From Candidatus Cloacimonadota bacterium (GTDB lineage: Bacteria > Cloacimonadota > Cloacimonadia > Cloacimonadales > JAFGVF01), in NCBI GenBank assembly GCA_016938155.1, contig JAFGVF010000198.1, forward strand, positions 1 through 9,301: 9,301 nt of DNA. The letters are read 5' to 3'. The notes beneath the pieces were generated by a model. That model ran no database searches. It was given only the letters and a program-made list of their open reading frames with translations, and was not told the origin of the DNA. Made by a program: the position numbers and the translations under genes. Shown one piece after another: positions 5,651 to 9,301 of the stretch (positions within the stretch are counted from its first letter, which is position 1; each line of letters begins with the position of its first letter).

Positions 5651-7057
5651 GTGAAGGCTAACATACTTGTCGTTGAAGATGACCAGATTCTTTCGCAGCA
5701 GCTTAAGAAAGTGTTGCTGAAGAGTGGTTATGAGGTAGAGGTTGCATTTAGCAGTATTGATTTCTTTAGAATTTATGACAATTTTCATGCCGATGTTATT
5801 CTGATGGATATATTCCTGGACAACAGTCCGTTGGATGGTTTGGAAATATTGGAAAATCTGTATGAAAGAGATGAAGAGAAACCGAAAATAATTGTCCTTA
5901 CTTCCATGAGTGACAAGAAGCAGGTGGAACGCGTTCAAAACCTCGGCATCTTCAACTATGTAGAAAAGGGTGTAAATTTTAAGCTTCATCAACTCTTACT
6001 CAGCATCGATAATGCAGTCCGTTTGAAACATCAGGAAGAAAAAGCTTACAAGCTTCAGATAGAGAATAGAACATTAAAATCAAAATATGACCCCAATGCC
6101 TATTTTGTGGGAGATTGTCCTGAGATAAAGAAGCTCAGAGATGATATAAAGCGATATGCTCGAGCCGATGAGGATGTAATTCTGGTAGGTGAAACCGGTA
6201 CAGGAAAGGAAGTTGCAGCAAAGTACTACAGTCGATATTCCCCTCGCAGTGGAAAGGCTTTTGAAGTATTAAACTCCAGTGCCATCCCGGATACTCTTAT
6301 TGAGTCAGAGCTTTTTGGATATGAAAAGGGCTCTTTTACCGGGGCTGATGCCAAGAAGATTGGAATTTTTGAAAAGGCTAATGGAGGTATATTGTTTCTG
6401 GATGAAGTAGCAACTCTTAATCCTTTAGCCCAGACGAAGCTCTTGAGAGCTATTGAATACCGCAAAATTCAGGTCATCGGGGGTGGAGAACGGGAAGTTG
6501 ATACCCGCCTCGTAATGGCTACCAACGATGATTTACACGAGTTGGTTAATACAGGTAAATTCAGAAAAGATTTATTCTACAGAGTTGAGGCAAATGTTCT
6601 GACCCTTCCGCCATTGCGGGATAGAGGAACAGACCTTGTACTTCTTATGAACACTTTCTTTGAAACTCATTCTCCTAAATACTCTTCGCATGTTGTTGAT
6701 AATCAATTAGATATTCTTCCTGAACTGCTTACTTATTCCTGGGATGGGAATATTCGTGAATTATTCAATTTCTGCAAACATATTATGATTCGAGAGAAGA
6801 CGATTACAAACAGCATTATCCTGACTTACCTTAATCAAAAGAAAGAAAACTATAAGAAGTATCCTCTCGGTAGTGGAAATCATTACTTTCATGAAACTAA
6901 TTTCCGTAAGGCAATCGAGGCATTCGAAACAGACTTTATCATCAATATTCTACAAAAAACGAGTGGAAATGTAGTTAAAGCTGCTGAGCTTATGGAGCTT
7001 GATTATTCCACTTTATACAAAAAACTGCGAAGATTGGGTATAAATCTTAAGGTCTAA
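5651..7057 (+). CDS. NtrC-family sigma-54-dependent response regulator
   Basis: The 468-residue protein has the three-part NtrC layout. The receiver (about 1-122) has acidic pocket D10/D11, phosphoacceptor D53 (LMDIF), T84 and K106. A helical linker (about 122-146) follows. The sigma-54 interaction AAA+ domain (about 150-385) has Walker A GETGTGKE (180-187), a GSFTGA loop (227-232) in place of GAFTGA, Walker B FLDE (249-252), the FRKDLFYR arginine-finger region and a GNIREL sensor-2 motif. A C-terminal Fis-type helix-turn-helix (about 425-468) ends in STLYKKLRRLGI. Once phosphorylated such proteins oligomerise, hydrolyse ATP and open sigma-54 RNA polymerase promoters. The start is GTG 5651 with GGGAG at 7-nt spacing; an in-frame stop at 5627 leaves no upstream alternative. 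No histidine kinase is visible nearby, so the partner is unknown. The gene is first in an operon with the YbbR-like gene and tsaD. Confidence 0.96.
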   Translation: MKANILVVEDDQILSQQLKKVLLKSGYEVEVAFSSIDFFRIYDNFHADVILMDIFLDNSPLDGLEILENLYERDEEKPKIIVLTSMSDKKQVERVQNLGIFNYVEKGVNFKLHQLLLSIDNAVRLKHQEEKAYKLQIENRTLKSKYDPNAYFVGDCPEIKKLRDDIKRYARADEDVILVGETGTGKEVAAKYYSRYSPRSGKAFEVLNSSAIPDTLIESELFGYEKGSFTGADAKKIGIFEKANGGILFLDEVATLNPLAQTKLLRAIEYRKIQVIGGGEREVDTRLVMATNDDLHELVNTGKFRKDLFYRVEANVLTLPPLRDRGTDLVLLMNTFFETHSPKYSSHVVDNQLDILPELLTYSWDGNIRELFNFCKHIMIREKTITNSIILTYLNQKKENYKKYPLGSGNHYFHETNFRKAIEAFETDFIINILQKTSGNVVKAAELMELDYSTLYKKLRRLGINLKV

Positions 7058-7058
7058 A

Positions 7059-7943
7059 ATGAGGAAAACAAGATACTTGATGCTCATTTCTCTGTTACTC
7101 GCAATTCTATTTTGGATATTCTTCCGCTTCCTGCAAACTCAGGAAGTTGTTTATAACTTGCCGGTAACTATCACGAACCTACCCACCGGAATGTCATCCC
7201 CCAGATTAATTCAAAAGAGTATTCCTTATCTTATCAGAGGTAAAGTATTTGATCTGCTTCTTCTCAAGAACTCCGAGATTTCTGTGGAACTGGATATGAA
7301 GTATTATGATTCTGAAAGTAAGTCTATCCCCTGGGAGTATTTCAGGGTTGACCTACCGAAAAGATTTGATGTGGAAGAAATTACTCCCTATCCTGAGAAA
7401 GATTTCTTCATTGAGACTGATATGCTGACCAGCAGAAATGTACCTGTTAAGCTGGTTTTTGATAATGAAGAAGTAAAGGCTTATTTTACCGAAAAAGGTT
7501 TTAGCTATACGCCAAAACTTGTAGAACTGACCGGCGTTGAATCAGTATTGGATAAAATCGAGAGGCTTAATACCGTACCGGTTACCAATGAGCATTTAAT
7601 GTCCGATTTTGCAACGGTTCAACTTATCCTTCCTCTTGAGAATGTGATAGTTTCTGTGAAAGAGATTAGTATAACCAAGCCTGAAAGGGACATTATTTCT
7701 AAAACATTCTCACTCGTTCCTGTGGTAACAAATGTGAAACAATCCAGTGTTCCTCGCTGGATATCCGTGAGGGTGATTGGTCCCAAGGCATTGATGGATA
7801 CGCTGAGTGTTGAGCATCTTGTGGTAAAACCCGACAGTTTGGTTCAGAAAGATGGATTGAGAAAGCTTATGTTGGAATTTCCTTCAGAACTGATGTTGCT
7901 TGAATATAGTCCTGAAAAGGTGCAGATTATTGAAAGAAAATAG
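7059..7943 (+). CDS. YbbR-repeat membrane-anchored protein
   Basis: The 294-residue protein has a basic N-terminus, a single hydrophobic segment (about 6-24) and a large remainder predicted outside the cytoplasm. Three YbbR-like beta repeats can be discerned: about 29-80 (LPVTITNLPTGM, then YLIRGKVFDLL), about 126-180 (RNVPVKLVF, then VELTGVESVLDKI) and about 216-262 (TFSLVPVV, then VRVIGPKALMDTL). In other bacteria YbbR-domain proteins such as CdaR regulate the diadenylate cyclase CdaA, but no cyclase gene is present here, so that role cannot be assumed. The start ATG lies one base after the regulator's stop codon, with only a weak AAGG upstream, which suggests translational coupling. The end overlaps tsaD. 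Confidence 0.82.
   Translation: MRKTRYLMLISLLLAILFWIFFRFLQTQEVVYNLPVTITNLPTGMSSPRLIQKSIPYLIRGKVFDLLLLKNSEISVELDMKYYDSESKSIPWEYFRVDLPKRFDVEEITPYPEKDFFIETDMLTSRNVPVKLVFDNEEVKAYFTEKGFSYTPKLVELTGVESVLDKIERLNTVPVTNEHLMSDFATVQLILPLENVIVSVKEISITKPERDIISKTFSLVPVVTNVKQSSVPRWISVRVIGPKALMDTLSVEHLVVKPDSLVQKDGLRKLMLEFPSELMLLEYSPEKVQIIERK
7917..7922 (+). promoter_or_regulatory. Ribosome binding site deciding the TTG start of tsaD
   Basis: AAGGTG lies 7 nt before TTG 7930, inside the end of the ybbR-like gene. It is the only Shine-Dalgarno-like sequence correctly placed for a start near the conserved TsaD N-terminus, and no ATG is available in frame there. Confidence 0.65.
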
Positions 7944-8952
7944 CTTTAACATTCTTGCTTTTGAAACATCTTGTGACGATACTTCCGTTGCCGTAATAAA
8001 CGACAGATACGAAGTGCTGTCCAATTTAATCTCATCACAGACTCAGCACGAAGAATTTGGTGGAGTAGTTCCTGAAATTGCTTCCCGATTACACCTTAAA
8101 AATATAGTGAGTTTAACTCATCATGCTCTTGAAAAATCAGGAGTTACACTTTCTGATATAGATGCTGTTGCTGTATCTGTAAATCCGGGATTAATCGGTT
8201 CTTTACTTGTTGGATTGTCCTTCGCCAAAGGGCTGGCATGGAGTAGAGGATTACCACTAATTACCGTAAATCATATGGTTGGACATATATATGCCAATGT
8301 AATTGAGAATCCCGATTTATCACCGCCCTTTGCGGCTCTTGTTGTATCAGGCGGTCACACGGAACTGGTGCATTTTCATGATTGGGAGAATTTCGAGATT
8401 ATTGGAAGAACTCTTGATGATGCAGCCGGAGAAGCTTTCGACAAAACAGCAAAACTTCTCAATCTCGGATACCCCGGCGGTCCGGTGATAGATAAACTGG
8501 CAAAAAAGGGTAATCCTGATTTCCATCATTTCCCGAGGGCTTTAAATGTTAAGGATAATTTCGATTTCAGTTTCAGTGGATTGAAAACCGCTATTATGAC
8601 CTATGTTCGGGATAAAGATGAAGCTTTCCTGGAAGTCAATAAAGCCAATATTGCAGCCTCTTTGCAGGAAGCAATAATCGAGATACTGGTAAAAAAAACG
8701 ATTCAATATACTAAGAAAGCACGAGTAAAGCAAGTCGTATTAGCCGGAGGTGTCTCCGCTAACTCAGGTCTTCGAGCTCTTATGGAAAGTGAATGTGCGA
8801 AGTTAAAAGTACGCCTGTATTATCCACCGTTAAAGCTTTGTATGGATAATGCCGCAATGATTGGAGCAGCAGCAATTATTAAGTATAAACGAAGTGATTT
8901 TGCCCAATTGGATGCGAATGCCTTCTCAACAAAAGGCTTGCGGAACATCTGA
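7930..8952 (+). CDS. tsaD: tRNA N6-adenosine threonylcarbamoyltransferase TsaD
   Basis: TsaD transfers threonylcarbamoyl from threonylcarbamoyl-AMP to A37 of ANN-decoding tRNAs, together with TsaB and TsaE in the cytoplasm. The usual motifs are intact: FETSCDDTSVAV (11-22), NPGLIGSLLVG, metal ligands H115 and H119 in NHMVGH, VVSGGHTELV, DDAAGEAFDK, FSFSGLKTA, AGGVSANS, and the third metal ligand D306 in CMDNAAMIG. I chose TTG 7930 because AAGGTG (7917-7922) lies 7 nt upstream and the 340-residue product matches the family (E. coli 337). A TTG at 7900 would add ten atypical residues and has no ribosome site. The start overlaps the ybbR-like stop by 14 bp, so the gene is probably translationally coupled. 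TsaB and TsaE genes are not in the window. Confidence 0.97.
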   Translation: MKENSFNILAFETSCDDTSVAVINDRYEVLSNLISSQTQHEEFGGVVPEIASRLHLKNIVSLTHHALEKSGVTLSDIDAVAVSVNPGLIGSLLVGLSFAKGLAWSRGLPLITVNHMVGHIYANVIENPDLSPPFAALVVSGGHTELVHFHDWENFEIIGRTLDDAAGEAFDKTAKLLNLGYPGGPVIDKLAKKGNPDFHHFPRALNVKDNFDFSFSGLKTAIMTYVRDKDEAFLEVNKANIAASLQEAIIEILVKKTIQYTKKARVKQVVLAGGVSANSGLRALMESECAKLKVRLYYPPLKLCMDNAAMIGAAAIIKYKRSDFAQLDANAFSTKGLRNI

Positions 8953-8978
8953 AAAAGTATTGATTCGCTATTTTTTGC

Positions 8979-9007
8979 TTGACTGTATTATATTTCCAAT
9001 AATATGT
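8979..9007 (+). promoter_or_regulatory. Possible promoter directly upstream of the lipoprotein gene
   Basis: TTGACT (8979-8984) is followed by TAATAT (9000-9005) at 15 nt, or by ATATGT (9002-9007) at 17 nt. Either would place the transcript start at about 9012-9014, on or next to the ATG. TATTAT at 8986-8991 is an alternative -10 hexamer without a well-spaced -35. No terminator was seen between tsaD and this gene, so read-through from the operon is also possible. Confidence 0.35.
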
Positions 9008-9013
9008 AAATTC

Positions 9014-9301
9014 ATGAGAATTATTACTAAACTTTTTCTTTTATTGGTTGTTATCATCGGGAGTCTCAGTATTGTGAATTGCGGGAAAGCAAAGACTAAT
9101 GAGCCTGAGAAACGGGTGTTCCCGATTAAGTTGTTGCCGGCTACTACGCATAATGTTTGCATTAAATATGCAGCAGATGTTGACATTTTAAACATGAAAG
9201 ATGTGTTCACTGTTTCAACAAATGATGTGCGAGAATGGCCGATTCTTTGCTTTGCCATGCAGAGGGATATTGTTCTGAATTCCATAGCAGTCAATAAAAT
9301 A
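9014..9301 (+). CDS. Putative exported lipoprotein, N-terminal part
   Basis: An open frame of 96 codons from ATG 9014 is cut by the right edge. Residues 1-4 are MRII, K6 gives the basic charge, and a hydrophobic core (about 7-21) leads to SIVNC, with Cys23. This looks like a lipoprotein signal, although Asn at -1 of the lipobox is less usual than Gly, Ala or Ser. A short polar linker follows (GKAKTNEPEK) and then a beta-rich start with alternating hydrophobic residues. The pattern ending in DIVLNSIAVNK recalls the N-terminal beta domain of M1-type metallopeptidases, but too little is visible to name the family. No clear Shine-Dalgarno sequence precedes the ATG. The gene starts 61 bp after the tsaD stop on the same strand. 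Confidence 0.68.
   Translation, partial: MRIITKLFLLLVVIIGSLSIVNCGKAKTNEPEKRVFPIKLLPATTHNVCIKYAADVDILNMKDVFTVSTNDVREWPILCFAMQRDIVLNSIAVNKI

Noticed and set aside
5219..5992. A 257-codon open frame on the minus strand spanning the intergenic region and the antisense of the receiver domain.
   Set aside because: Its first 114 codons are antisense to a conserved receiver domain, it lacks a ribosome site at its start and at the internal ATG near 5638, the translation is a Leu/His/Phe-rich sequence without recognisable features, and the C-poor plus strand explains the lack of stops.
8920..8937. GCCTT/AAGGC inverted repeat near the end of tsaD as a possible terminator.
   Set aside because: The stem is only 5 bp, lies inside the coding sequence and has no T tract after it.

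Overview
The window comes from a bacterium with moderately AT-rich DNA that uses Shine-Dalgarno starts and prokaryotic gene packing. The mix of genes is a very large Hanks-type kinase/ATPase/TPR/GAF signalling protein, a pilin-like protein, a sigma-54 activator and a ybbR-tsaD pair. This would fit an uncultured or little-studied Gram-negative lineage of the FCB/Cloacimonadota kind. That placement is an impression from gene content and style; no marker here proves it.

Layout. Positions 1-4431 (minus strand) hold one uninterrupted 1,477-codon reading frame, cut by the left edge. It encodes an N-terminal Ser/Thr kinase, a STAND/AAA_16-like ATPase module, a long TPR superhelix, one complete GAF domain and the start of a second. 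A 173-bp divergent intergenic region separates it from a small type IV pilin-like gene (4605-4994, plus strand), which ends in a clear Rho-independent terminator. Positions about 5045-5650 form a gene-free stretch of about 600 bp rich in short repeats: an 11-bp unit repeated three times, a second 11-bp-period pair, a 10-bp doublet, and a 14-bp long-range inverted repeat that encloses the tandem array. A compact plus-strand operon follows: an NtrC-type sigma-54 response regulator (GTG start at 5651), a membrane-anchored YbbR-repeat protein 1 bp downstream, and tsaD, whose best start (TTG at 7930) overlaps the ybbR-like gene by 14 bp. The right edge holds the beginning of a putative exported lipoprotein (9014 onward).

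How the genes may work together. The kinase and the response regulator flank the pilin-like gene, and all three would fit a sensory circuit controlling surface structures, but nothing in the sequence proves a link. TsaD belongs to universal tRNA t6A synthesis and is probably a housekeeping passenger of the operon.

The most unusual features are the ATPase module of the giant kinase, which has lost the usual Walker A Ser/Thr, the Walker B acidic residues and the sensor arginine while keeping the fold landmarks; the repeat-bearing intergenic element; and a possible leaderless transcript for the last gene.
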